From: an uncultured Lachnospiraceae bacterium
GTDB lineage: Bacteria > Bacillota > Clostridia > Lachnospirales > Lachnospiraceae
DNA: 64,000 nucleotides
Direction of reading: 5' to 3'
Assembly (NCBI GenBank): GCA_910586725.1
Contig: CAJUJL010000004.1
Span: forward strand, 1 to 64,000
The notes under the pieces are model-generated. The model made no database searches and had not been told where the DNA came from. It saw only the letters and a list, made by a program, of their open reading frames with translations. A program made the position numbers and the translations under genes. This document shows positions 1 through 8,356 of this stretch, in pieces (the stretch's first letter is position 1; every line of letters starts with the position of its first letter).

Positions 1-108
1 TTCGAATGAATCACACCTGCCTCTGTTTGGGACTACCTATTTCCCGACAGCCCCCATCTTTGTACCGGTCTTATCCGCTTCATATTCAGACCGCTTTTCA
101 ATATTCTT

Positions 109-273
109 TTACCTGATATTCACACTTCCTTTCTGTCCTTTCCCTTTCATCAGTTTCTTATAATGCTTTCTTTCTGCTTTTTCCCCATACTTTCTGTAAG
201 CATCCGTCTTCCTACATCCAACAACAGCGGCCGCTATCAAAGCAGCCGCTGCAAAACCAATTACGATTCTCAT
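109..273 (-). CDS. small N-terminally hydrophobic protein, 54 aa
   Basis: The ATG overlaps the TGA of the preceding DUF4340 gene in a four-base ATGA junction, so translation is probably coupled. The predicted product has a hydrophobic Ala/Val-rich segment (about residues 3-19) ending at a Cys, then a strongly basic tail of about 34 residues rich in Lys, Arg and Tyr. The topology suggests a single-pass or N-terminally anchored membrane peptide with a cationic cytoplasmic or surface tail. I do not recognise a family. Being the last cistron of a Gld-like ABC exporter operon, it could be an accessory subunit, but that is only inference. The junction and frame are seen directly; that the gene is expressed is not proven. 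Confidence 0.45.
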   Translation of the reverse strand: MRIVIGFAAAALIAAAVVGCRKTDAYRKYGEKAERKHYKKLMKGKGQKGSVNIR

Positions 274-851
274 TCTTCCTCTGTTTCCTGCGGCTCCTTT
301 GGCGTACTCTCCTCTGCCGCTTTCAACTCTTCCGCCGACTTTTCAAAAGAAGACAAAAATTCACTGTCCATAAGATACAGCGCATCGTCGCCGCTTTTGG
401 TCAGATAATACTGACTTGTAACAGGATTTTGCATGCCGACCGTAAGCGTTACGCTGCCCGCATCCGTCGTAAATGTCAGAACATTCAAAGGCGCATCCAA
501 CCCATATTCCGCCAGATCCTGCGGCTCTTCTACCAACTCTTCCGCTTCCAGGGCCGATAATTTTTCCGCAATCGCCTCCACCGCGCTTTGATCCAGCTTC
601 AGCTCCCTGTCGCTCTCTAACGCCCAGTCGTCTCCCTCTCTCTGAAACGTAAGCGTCTCACCGTCTGCCTGATAAGAAAAAGCCGTAATCTCTTCCGGTT
701 TTTCATTGGTTACGTAAATTTTGGCCGCTTCCTCTTCTTTTGCTTCCTTTTCACTCTGGTTTTTATTGTACCATCGCATTCCCGCATACGCAGCTCCAAA
801 CACAAGGAGCAGCGCAAGAATCAAAATCATCTGTTTTTTTTGTCTCTGCAT
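270..851 (-). CDS. DUF4340-type membrane-anchored extracytoplasmic protein
   Basis: 193 aa. A basic N-terminus and one membrane segment (about residues 8-25) are followed by an acidic, beta-rich extracytoplasmic domain of the DUF4340 type: Ile-Tyr-Val then Glu-x-Ile-Thr strands, a Leu-Glu-Ser-Asp turn, and a Tyr-Gly-Leu-Asp motif. The last 20 residues are low-complexity Glu/Thr/Pro. DUF4340 genes are typically encoded beside GldF/GldG-like ABC exporters, and here the gene lies 17 nt after the permease stop and overlaps the next small ORF by ATGA. The likely role is an accessory of the exporter on the outer face of the membrane. No substrate can be assigned. Confidence 0.75.
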   Translation of the reverse strand: MQRQKKQMILILALLLVFGAAYAGMRWYNKNQSEKEAKEEEAAKIYVTNEKPEEITAFSYQADGETLTFQREGDDWALESDRELKLDQSAVEAIAEKLSALEAEELVEEPQDLAEYGLDAPLNVLTFTTDAGSVTLTVGMQNPVTSQYYLTKSGDDALYLMDSEFLSSFEKSAEELKAAEESTPKEPQETEEE

Positions 852-868
852 CTTTCAAATCCCTCCTG

Positions 869-2986
869 CTAACGCTTTCTTCTTTTTGCCCAAATGACAA
901 TTCCCGTAAGAAGCAGCAAAACGGGAAGTAATATCAAAATAGAAAGTCCAATCACTCTTCCCAAAAACGCCGTTACGACAAGCTGGGCCGTCTCATAGCT
1001 TTTGACCGGAATTACAACTGCCGCCGCATCTTCTGTCTGAACAAAATTGGAAAGCACATCCGCAAACATGCCGGAATTTGTCCCGGACACCATTTGATCC
1101 GCGCTGTCGGAAAATATATCAAAAGAGCCATAGACAATCAGCCTCCCGTTTGTCTCTCCATCTTTTTGCCGCTCTGCCAAAAGTCCGATGGTAAACGGCC
1201 CCTTTGCATCTCCCTCCTCAAACGCATACGTCGTCGCGTTTGCCGTATCTGCTTTTGCAACCGCCGAATCTGAAGTTGTAAGCAGCGGCGTATACGTGAT
1301 GTCTTCGCTGCTTTCCGGGTAAGAAACGCCCTGCACATAGGGTGCAAAAATATAATTGCTCCCTACGGAAGAAGTATAAGCGGAAGACGCCACATCCGGC
1401 AGCAAATAAAACGGATTCTGGTAATACCGGTCGGAATCTCCCTCGGCAATCAGCCCCGTCACCCTCGTCACGCCATACTCCGACAAAACGGACGCAAAGT
1501 TTTTCATTTCTCCGTCGGCCTGATAATTCAGGGACACAAGCACATTTCCTCCGTTTTTCATATAAGTCCTTACCTTTTCTGCGTCGTCCTCGGAAAAATC
1601 AGACGCCGGACCGTTTATAATCAGAGCCGCGGCATCCTTGGGCACGGCGTCTTCTTTTAGAAGATGCAAAGACTGCATCGTAACATTCGCCTTTTCGACT
1701 GCCTTTGCAAAATTTCCGGAAAGCTCCGTCTCTCCATGTCCCGTAAGCTGATAGACGACAGGCATATTTTCATTTGTCACATACTGAAGCGCGCTTGTAA
1801 TCTGCCCCTCGCCGTCATACCCCGTCGTCTGCTGGGAATACGTCGTATAATCTACCTCCGTTTCAAACAGTTCCTGATAATCAATGACCCTGGAAACTTC
1901 GCCGCAGACGACAATCAGGCTTCCCATGGAAATATTTTCCTGCGTATACTGCTGGTAAAAGCCGGGATTGACCGTCGGATCTTTATATTCTACTTTGATA
2001 TGGGACGAAGAATCTTCATATCGCTTTAAAGTCTCAGAAACCGTCGTATCCGCGCTTTTTTCCGCCGCAATCACATAAATCGCAACATCTTTTTTCAGTC
2101 CCTTTAAAATTTCTTTCGTATCCTCCGTCAAAGAATACAATTTCGAAGAAGTCACGTCAAGCTCCATCACCGTACTTGGAAGCTCCGCGGCGAAAAGATT
2201 AACAAACACCGTAAGCGCTATCGCCACCGCGGACAATCCGGCCGAAAAAGCGCCGAGCTTTAATTTTTTCGCGCTGACCGTAAACCGTCTCTTCTGAATC
2301 GACTGCGCCGTCAAAAACAAAAACAGGGCCGCAAGCGTCGTATAATAAACAATTCCCGTCAAAGAAAGGCATCCGTCCAGAAAAGAAGAAAGCGGCGTCA
2401 CAAGATCATAACAATTTAAAATCTTCGTTACAATATTTCCCGCAGATGAAAACATTCCCGTCACGCTTGACATCATAAATCCCATAAATAAAAAGACAAA
2501 TGTCAAAACAGCGGAAATCACCTGGCTTTCTGTCAAAGAAGAGACAAATAGGCCGATTGCAATGCACAAAAGCCCATAAAGCCAGAATCCCAAAATCGCC
2601 GCGTAGCTTTCTCCTATAGGAACCTTGCCAAACAACAGCAGCAAAAGCGGCGTCGCCGCGACAAACAGCATGGCAATCGTATGTACCGCCGCCATCGCCA
2701 GATACTTCGCCAGCACGATTTTCCCCACAGATACCGGCGCAGTCAAAATCAACTGATCCGTTTTGCTTTTCTTTTCTTCCGCAAGGCTGCGCATCGTAAG
2801 CACGGGTACGGTAATCAATACCAGAAACGTAATCGCGTTCAGAGAATACGACACTTTCGCGTACCCAAGACTCAGATTATACGCAAAAAAATAAAGTCCG
2901 TACAGCGCCAGCGTCGCCGCAAGATAAAGCCAGCCAATGATATTTTGAAAATAAGATTTAAATTCCCGCTTCAGAATCGCTCTCAT
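869..2986 (-). CDS. fused GldF-GldG-type ABC transporter permease
   Basis: 705 aa from the ATG at 2986. I chose this start over an upstream in-frame one because AAAGGAG lies 9 nt before it and the protein then begins with the permease motif Met-Arg-Ala-Ile-Leu-Lys-Arg-Glu. Residues 1-235 form an ABC-2 permease with six hydrophobic segments. A transmembrane segment near 250-270 leads into a large extracytoplasmic GldG-like domain (Ser-Ser-Lys-Leu-Tyr-Ser-Leu-Thr motif, a Thr-Gly-His-Gly-Glu motif, a Leu-Ile-Ile-Asn-Gly-Pro strand). A final membrane helix ends in a basic tail. In Bacteroidetes GldF and GldG are separate proteins; here they are one polypeptide. The start overlaps the ATPase gene by 29 nt, so the two are co-translated. 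The substrate is unknown; gliding is not implied in a Firmicute. Confidence 0.85.
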   Translation of the reverse strand: MRAILKREFKSYFQNIIGWLYLAATLALYGLYFFAYNLSLGYAKVSYSLNAITFLVLITVPVLTMRSLAEEKKSKTDQLILTAPVSVGKIVLAKYLAMAAVHTIAMLFVAATPLLLLLFGKVPIGESYAAILGFWLYGLLCIAIGLFVSSLTESQVISAVLTFVFLFMGFMMSSVTGMFSSAGNIVTKILNCYDLVTPLSSFLDGCLSLTGIVYYTTLAALFLFLTAQSIQKRRFTVSAKKLKLGAFSAGLSAVAIALTVFVNLFAAELPSTVMELDVTSSKLYSLTEDTKEILKGLKKDVAIYVIAAEKSADTTVSETLKRYEDSSSHIKVEYKDPTVNPGFYQQYTQENISMGSLIVVCGEVSRVIDYQELFETEVDYTTYSQQTTGYDGEGQITSALQYVTNENMPVVYQLTGHGETELSGNFAKAVEKANVTMQSLHLLKEDAVPKDAAALIINGPASDFSEDDAEKVRTYMKNGGNVLVSLNYQADGEMKNFASVLSEYGVTRVTGLIAEGDSDRYYQNPFYLLPDVASSAYTSSVGSNYIFAPYVQGVSYPESSEDITYTPLLTTSDSAVAKADTANATTYAFEEGDAKGPFTIGLLAERQKDGETNGRLIVYGSFDIFSDSADQMVSGTNSGMFADVLSNFVQTEDAAAVVIPVKSYETAQLVVTAFLGRVIGLSILILLPVLLLLTGIVIWAKRRKR

Positions 2987-3932
2987 AATGCAACGCTCCT
3001 TTCTGGTTTGTAAGTTCAAGGAAAATATCTTCGAGCGTCTTTCCGGCGGACGCCGCTTCCAGAACGAAAACGCCGCTATCGACAAGCGTTTTGATCACAT
3101 GGCTCCGGATGTCTTCTTTTGCCGCCGCCCGAATCATAAGATTTGCCGTATCCTCTTCGCCGCCCGAACATATCAGAACATCTTCCACCAAATCGTCAGC
3201 CAAAAGCAGCTCCTTTGCCGCCTCTCCGTCGCCGCGCACCAGAACTTTCATCTCTCTGCCACCGTCTTCCACCTGTTTGAGCAAATGCTCCGTCGTATCG
3301 CTGGCAACCAGCTTTCCATCAGAAATAATAAAAATATAATCGCAGACTTCCCGCACCTCGGAAAGAATGTGAGAGCTTAAAATTACGGTATGCGTTTCTC
3401 CCAGCTTTAAAATCAGCTCCCGCATTTCAATAATCTGCCTGGGATCCAAGCCAACGGTAGGCTCATCTAATATAATGACCTCCGGATACCCAAGCACCGC
3501 CTGCGCCAGCCCGACTCTCTGGCGGTATCCTTTTGAGAGGTTTCGGATTAAGCGTTCCTTTTTCTCTGAAATCCCTGTAAGCTCCATTGCCTCTTCCACC
3601 GCTTTTTTGCGCGCGGACTTTTCCATTTTCAGCTCCGCCGCAAAATTTAAATATTCTTCCACCGTCATATCCATATAGAGCGGCGGAACCTCCGGCAGAT
3701 AGCCAATGCATTTTTTGGCCTCCTCCGGCTGTTTTAAAATGTCATATCCATTGATTTTGACTTCGCCGCCCGTCGCGCCTAAATACCCGGTAACAATATT
3801 CATCGTTGTGGACTTGCCCGCTCCGTTCGGCCCCAAAAAGCCGTAAATCCTGCCTGGCTCCACCGTAAGGCTCAAATCATCCACCGCCGTATGGCTTCCA
3901 TATTTTTTTACAAGATGAGAAATTTCAATCAA
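2958..3932 (-). CDS. ABC transporter ATP-binding protein, GldA-like
   Basis: Cytoplasmic ATPase that powers the downstream fused permease. I place the start at a TTG (3932), because an exact AAAGGAGG lies 9 nt upstream of it and the protein then begins right at the first beta strand; an ATG 33 nt further upstream would put that Shine-Dalgarno inside the gene. It has Walker A (Gly-Pro-Asn-Gly-Ala-Gly-Lys-Ser-Thr), a Q-loop region, a signature motif of the form Leu-Ser-Lys-Gly-Tyr-Arg-Gln-Arg, Walker B (Ile-Ile-Leu-Asp-Glu-Pro) with the D-loop Gly-Leu-Asp-Pro, and the switch His in Leu-Ser-Ser-His-Ile. About 100 C-terminal residues form an accessory domain common in exporters of this class. It is the first gene of a four-gene minus-strand operon. 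Confidence 0.9.
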   Translation of the reverse strand: MIEISHLVKKYGSHTAVDDLSLTVEPGRIYGFLGPNGAGKSTTMNIVTGYLGATGGEVKINGYDILKQPEEAKKCIGYLPEVPPLYMDMTVEEYLNFAAELKMEKSARKKAVEEAMELTGISEKKERLIRNLSKGYRQRVGLAQAVLGYPEVIILDEPTVGLDPRQIIEMRELILKLGETHTVILSSHILSEVREVCDYIFIISDGKLVASDTTEHLLKQVEDGGREMKVLVRGDGEAAKELLLADDLVEDVLICSGGEEDTANLMIRAAAKEDIRSHVIKTLVDSGVFVLEAASAGKTLEDIFLELTNQKGALHYESDSEAGI

Positions 3933-4064
3933 ATTTTTCTGCCTCCTTTTCCATATTTTTGCCATAGATAAGCGTAGACTTTTTTCGTGTTAAAAGCGTG
4001 GCTTTTGTGTGAAAAGAGTGTGAAGGGCTAAAGAGGAACTGAAATGGCGCAAAAAATATCAACA

Positions 4065-4104
4065 GAAAAAGGGTTCCATGCACATAGCGCGAAACCCTTT
4101 CTCT
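4065..4104 (-). terminator. intrinsic terminator after the secreted esterase gene
   Basis: Read on the minus strand, an AGAAAGGGTT arm pairs with AACCCTTTTTCT across a loop of about 14 nt, and the 3' arm runs into a U-rich stretch. It lies 23 nt beyond the esterase stop codon and separates the tgt-esterase unit from the ABC exporter operon. Confidence 0.7.
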
Positions 4105-4126
4105 GTTTGGCTGAAATTCAAAATCA

Positions 4127-7033
4127 TCATTTCACTTTTAAATTTTTAACCGATGAAAACGGGCCATTGACCGTATTCTGGCCCTCTTTCACAATTGCTC
4201 TGATTTTATAGTAATATTTCTTCCCGGATTTTACTTTTTTATCAGGATAACTTACTTTTTTGCCTGTTTTCATAGTTGCAATTACTTTAAATTTGCCCTT
4301 TTTCCCTGTTTTGCGCAAAATTTTATATCCGGATGCACCTGAAATTTTCTTCCACTTGATACGGACAGATTTTCCGGATTTTTTAATGGAAGCAAATTTC
4401 GGCTTTGGTACGCTGACCGACTGCGGATTCCATGCGGAATATTCCGAATACAGTCTCCCGGCTTTCGTCTCACGATAAGCCCTGACCCGAACCGTATATA
4501 CCGTTTTGTCGTCCGTTTGCGCTATTTGACAGGAATTTACCGCTCCCCCTGCAACCGACACCGTTTTGCCCTCGCCGGATGCGGAATAAAGCGCTTCGTA
4601 ACCGTCCGCGTTCGCCACCGCATTCCAGGAAACGGTAATGCTCTTTGTTTTTCTGGACAATGACAAAAGATTTGGCGCTGCCGGAGGGACTTCTGGCTCT
4701 ACAGGGTCTTCCGGCAAAAGAACGTCTTTGGGTTTTTCCTTCAATTTGCTCTCTGCGTCTTTTAATTTTTGCAGCGCTTCATCTATATCGCTCTGCATGG
4801 AAGAGTCATCCGCAAGCACATCTTTCGCGTTCTTGAGCGCTTCAAGAAATTCCGCATAACTTTCTTCCGTGTATTGCGCCGGATCCTTTTTGTCTGCGGA
4901 AGAGACAAAACCGGACAAATTCGCCGTATCCATCTCTATTTTCTGTGCAAAAAGCCATGATAAAAATTCCTCTTCCGCATAAACGCCGGAAGCAATCAGA
5001 TGTCCATCCTCAAAAGTCCCCGCAGGGTATTGCGTGTAACGTGTTTTTTGAGCGCCCGCTTTTTCTAACGCATCCGCCATAACAGGCGTAGAAGTCTCAC
5101 AGGGAACGGTAGGATCGTCTTCCCCATGGAAGCACCAAATCGGAATGTCTTTTATTTTATCTGCCTGCGCGGGATCTCCGGCGCCCGCAATCGGAACTGC
5201 GGCCGCAAGCAAATCCGGATTCCGCATCATCAAATCCCATACTCCAAACGCTCCCATTGAAAATCCAACGGCATACAGACGGTTCTGATTCACACTGTAC
5301 GTTTCCATAACCCCGGCAAGCAATTCTTCCACCGCTTCCATTTCATCGCTTTTCGCAACATTTTCCAGACTGTAACAGCCGTCTGCCCAGGGCGTATCTA
5401 CCCATTGTTCGCTTCCTGCACACTGAGGCGCGATCAAAATCGCAGGATACTCATTCCGGTTCGGTCCAAGCATTCTTCCAAAAAAATCCTCGTTGGAATT
5501 TGTCAATTGCGCCGAATTTGTATTTCCCCGCTCTCCGGCGCCGTGCAAAAACAGTACCAGAGGATATTTTTTATCTGCCGAATATCCTTCGGGAAGATAA
5601 ATCCGGTACGGAAGAATCGTCCCATTCTCTGTCATATAAAATTTTCGATGCATGGCTTTTTTCCAGTCCATATCGTCCGCTTCTGTTCTCTGCAGCGATA
5701 ATACGGCCGTACGCAGCTCTTTGGAAAGTGATTTTGCTTCTCTGAAGGTAAGATCCTGCTGCTTTAGTCTCTTTTTTACAAGCTGCATTTTTTCCGTAAA
5801 TGCATTCCAGGAGTTCGCTTCGTATTCCTCTTCGTCTGCATAGTGAAGTTGATATGCTTCATAATCCGTCTGCAAATCTTCTTTGGCTCCCAAAAGATCA
5901 TCCGGTTCATATACGCTTCCATCCACACAAACCTCAGCCGCAGAAGCATGTCCGCCGCTGCCGGCTTTTGCAAGCAGCTTCACATGCGTTGCCGCCGCAG
6001 ACCCCTCAAAAAGAACCTTCTTCCATGCAGTATTTTCTTCCCAGTTTCCTTCGGCTGCTTTTGTATAAGTTCTCCCGCCGTCATTGCTGATTTGTATTTC
6101 ATATTGCGTAATGATGCCGTTGCTTCCGCTTTGCCGCGGCAAATAGCGGAAGCCGTCTACCAGGCTCCGTTCTTTTAATTCCAGTATCAACACCTGATCT
6201 TCCTGAGGAGCTGCAGGTTCCCAGGAACTGTGCCAGATTGTCCCATAATCATCATCTGCCGCATAAAACGCTTCATTTCCGGTCTGCTGCGTCAAACCAT
6301 GGATTCCTGCTAATGGCAGCGCCTTTGGCAGATACTTTTCCCCTGTTACCGCCTCATACATACATTCTGCTTCATAATAATATCCGCAATCAAGAAAATG
6401 CACGCCGTCGCTATGATAGATCCCGTCTTTGCCCGATGTCAAAGCAAACATATCAATGCTCTTCCATCCATTCTCCGAAATCAACTGTCTTTGCACTGGC
6501 ACAATCTCATCTTCTATAACATTGCCCCGGATACCGTTTTTGTCCGCACAAAGACAGGCCGGAGAAGTTGCAAAAATCACTTCCGGTCTGGAAGGAAGAT
6601 TTTTGTATGTGGTTACAAGCTCTCTGGCATCTTCTGCAAATCTTTCTCTTCCTCCCGCATCCCAGTACTTAGCCTTGGAATCGTTTGTTCCAAGCATAAT
6701 AATTACAATATCCGGATCCGATGCAAGGCTGTCTCTATATACCTGCTGATCTTCATATGCCAAATCCGTGCCCGTCAGAAGCGTCGCGCTGTTTCGTCCA
6801 AAATTTGACACCACATACCCATCTCCAAGCAGCTCCTGCAGCCTTGAGGGATAGGACTTCGTTTGCTGATTGCTCGAAAGATAGCCAAATGTCAGGCTGT
6901 CCCCCACGCAGGAAACACGGATTGGATCCGCCGTCTCTTCAGCCGCCGCCGACTGCGGAACAGAAAAAATATTTGCTGTCATACAAATGACTATAATCCA
7001 AACTCCTATTGCTTTCCAAAAATTCTTTTTCAT
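4127..7033 (-). CDS. secreted two-headed esterase: SGNH hydrolase + F5/8C + alpha/beta hydrolase + FnIII
   Basis: 968 aa with a signal peptide (about 1-31). Residues 38-230 are an SGNH/GDSL hydrolase: nucleophile Ser46 in Gly-Asp-Ser-Leu, block III Gly-Thr-Asn-Asp at 115-118, and the Asp209-x-x-His212 dyad. Residues 242-372 resemble a discoidin (F5/8 type C) carbohydrate-binding module, followed by a helical FIVAR-like linker. Residues 460-700 are a second esterase of the alpha/beta-hydrolase fold: oxyanion strand with His-Gly-Ala-Gly, Ser592 in Gly-Phe-Ser-Met-Gly, an Asp near 639-640 and His678. Another FIVAR-like segment and two fibronectin III domains follow; the last is very Lys-rich. 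There is no LPxTG motif. The start is 17 nt after the tgt stop with GGGAGG before the ATG, so the two genes are probably co-transcribed. Deacetylation of sialic acids or plant glycans is a reasonable guess, not shown. Confidence 0.85.
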   Translation of the reverse strand: MKKNFWKAIGVWIIVICMTANIFSVPQSAAAEETADPIRVSCVGDSLTFGYLSSNQQTKSYPSRLQELLGDGYVVSNFGRNSATLLTGTDLAYEDQQVYRDSLASDPDIVIIMLGTNDSKAKYWDAGGRERFAEDARELVTTYKNLPSRPEVIFATSPACLCADKNGIRGNVIEDEIVPVQRQLISENGWKSIDMFALTSGKDGIYHSDGVHFLDCGYYYEAECMYEAVTGEKYLPKALPLAGIHGLTQQTGNEAFYAADDDYGTIWHSSWEPAAPQEDQVLILELKERSLVDGFRYLPRQSGSNGIITQYEIQISNDGGRTYTKAAEGNWEENTAWKKVLFEGSAAATHVKLLAKAGSGGHASAAEVCVDGSVYEPDDLLGAKEDLQTDYEAYQLHYADEEEYEANSWNAFTEKMQLVKKRLKQQDLTFREAKSLSKELRTAVLSLQRTEADDMDWKKAMHRKFYMTENGTILPYRIYLPEGYSADKKYPLVLFLHGAGERGNTNSAQLTNSNEDFFGRMLGPNRNEYPAILIAPQCAGSEQWVDTPWADGCYSLENVAKSDEMEAVEELLAGVMETYSVNQNRLYAVGFSMGAFGVWDLMMRNPDLLAAAVPIAGAGDPAQADKIKDIPIWCFHGEDDPTVPCETSTPVMADALEKAGAQKTRYTQYPAGTFEDGHLIASGVYAEEEFLSWLFAQKIEMDTANLSGFVSSADKKDPAQYTEESYAEFLEALKNAKDVLADDSSMQSDIDEALQKLKDAESKLKEKPKDVLLPEDPVEPEVPPAAPNLLSLSRKTKSITVSWNAVANADGYEALYSASGEGKTVSVAGGAVNSCQIAQTDDKTVYTVRVRAYRETKAGRLYSEYSAWNPQSVSVPKPKFASIKKSGKSVRIKWKKISGASGYKILRKTGKKGKFKVIATMKTGKKVSYPDKKVKSGKKYYYKIRAIVKEGQNTVNGPFSSVKNLKVK

Positions 7034-7050
7034 CCTTTGCCTCCCTGATG

Positions 7051-8202
7051 CTATCTTCCATGAAGAATCGGCATCTGCTTCATTCCGTACAGCTTCTCTT
7101 CTTTATAGCTTTGATACCGCCCCTGTTCAATTGCATCCCTGATTTCTTCCATCATAGTATTGTAAAAGTATAAATTATGCAGCACGCACAGCCGCATTCC
7201 AAGCATCTCTTTTGCTTTTAAAAGATGGCGGATATAAGCTCTGCTGTACCTTTGACATGCGGGACACTGACAGCCTTCTTCGATCGGCTTTGTATCTTTC
7301 TCATATTTTTGATTAAACAAATTTAATTTTCCCTGATTGGTATAAACATGTCCGTGACGTCCGTTTCTGGTTGGATATACACAATCAAAAAAATCCACGC
7401 CCCGTTCTACAGCCTCCAAAATATTAGACGGCGTCCCAACTCCCATCAGGTATGTGGGTTTTTTCTCCGGCAGATGCGGTACAACCGCCTCTAAAATCCG
7501 GTACATTTCCTCATGGCTTTCCCCCACGGCAAGCCCGCCTACCGCATATCCGTCCAGATCCAGTTCCGAAATCTGCTCTGCATGACGGATACGAATATCT
7601 TCATATACGGCTCCCTGATTGATTCCAAATAAAAGCTGCTCTTTATTGATAGTCCGCTCCAGACGATTCAGCCTCATCATTTCATTTTTGCAGCGCACCA
7701 GCCACCGGGCCGTGCGATCCACAGATTTCTGTACATATCCGCGTTCGGCTACGCTGCTGGGACATTCGTCAAACGCCATAGCGATCGTTGACGCCAGATT
7801 CGACTGAATCTGCATGCTCTCTTCCGGCCCCATAAAAATCTTTCTTCCATCCACGTGGGAATGAAACTGCACGCCTTCTTCTTTGATCTTTCTTAATTTT
7901 GCCAGAGAAAACACCTGAAATCCTCCGGAATCCGTCAAAATTGGCTTGTCCCATGACATAAATTTATGCAGTCCCCCAAGTTGAAAAATCAGCTCGTCTC
8001 CCGGACGGACATGCAGATGATACGTATTGGAAAGCTCTACCTGCGTTTTAATTCGCTCTAAATCTTCTGTAGATACACCTCCTTTGATCGCGGCCGCCGT
8101 ACCGACATTCATGAAAACAGGCGTCTGAATTACCCCATGGACTGTCCGGAATTCAGCACGTTTTGCATTGCCGTCTTTTTTTATTATTTTGTATTCTGCC
8201 AT
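7051..8202 (-). CDS. tgt: tRNA-guanine(34) transglycosylase
   Basis: 383 aa, about normal for bacterial TGT. It exchanges guanine 34 of tRNAs with GUN anticodons for a queuosine precursor (preQ1 in most bacteria). The start is the ATG at 8202, preceded by GGAAGGAGA; an in-frame ATG 18 nt upstream would overlap this site. Visible family motifs are Asp91-Ser-Gly-Gly-Phe-Gln, Gly-Gly-Leu-Ala-Val-Gly-Glu, the nucleophile region Phe-Asp-Cys-Val-Tyr-Pro-Thr-Arg-Asn, and the zinc site Cys-x-Cys-x-x-Cys followed about 25 residues later by His. queH, which acts later in the same pathway, is also in the window (51918-52553). queA is not in the window. Confidence 0.96.
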   Translation of the reverse strand: MAEYKIIKKDGNAKRAEFRTVHGVIQTPVFMNVGTAAAIKGGVSTEDLERIKTQVELSNTYHLHVRPGDELIFQLGGLHKFMSWDKPILTDSGGFQVFSLAKLRKIKEEGVQFHSHVDGRKIFMGPEESMQIQSNLASTIAMAFDECPSSVAERGYVQKSVDRTARWLVRCKNEMMRLNRLERTINKEQLLFGINQGAVYEDIRIRHAEQISELDLDGYAVGGLAVGESHEEMYRILEAVVPHLPEKKPTYLMGVGTPSNILEAVERGVDFFDCVYPTRNGRHGHVYTNQGKLNLFNQKYEKDTKPIEEGCQCPACQRYSRAYIRHLLKAKEMLGMRLCVLHNLYFYNTMMEEIRDAIEQGRYQSYKEEKLYGMKQMPILHGR

Positions 8203-8273
8203 ATAATCTCCTTCCAACATCCGTTACATAATATTTTTTATCATATCACATCTTTCTGTCTTTCACAAGAAAT

Positions 8274-8298
8274 GAAAAACGCCAGCCATGCGTTTTTC
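8274..8298 (-). terminator. second hairpin between the sialidase and tgt genes
   Basis: GAAAAACG pairs perfectly with CGTTTTTC across a 9-nt loop. On the minus strand the 3' arm is itself U-rich. It lies about 15 nt beyond a stronger terminator and may act as a back-up or as part of the tgt leader. Confidence 0.45.
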
Positions 8299-8312
8299 AC
8301 ATACGGAATGCC

Positions 8313-8346
8313 AAAAAGAAAGGCCCTGAAAAAACAGTGGCCTTTC
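8313..8346 (-). terminator. intrinsic terminator after the sialidase gene
   Basis: On the minus strand GAAAGGCC and GGCCTTTC form an 8-bp stem with a 13-nt loop, followed immediately by five U residues. It begins 11 nt after the sialidase stop codon and should end the glnA-rng-sialidase transcript. Confidence 0.8.
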
Positions 8347-8356
8347 CGTTGTCCTT

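Noticed and set aside
1..108. Partial gene or insertion element end at the left edge
   Set aside because: No open frame or inverted repeat on either strand could be supported in this short segment.
163..408. Plus-strand 81-codon ORF at the left edge
   Set aside because: It is antisense to the DUF4340 gene and the coupled small ORF, Ser-rich and without a ribosome site.
5405..6519. Several plus-strand ORFs of 60-136 codons opposite the esterase gene
   Set aside because: They are shadows of a well-supported coding frame with typical domains; none has a ribosome site or recognisable protein features.
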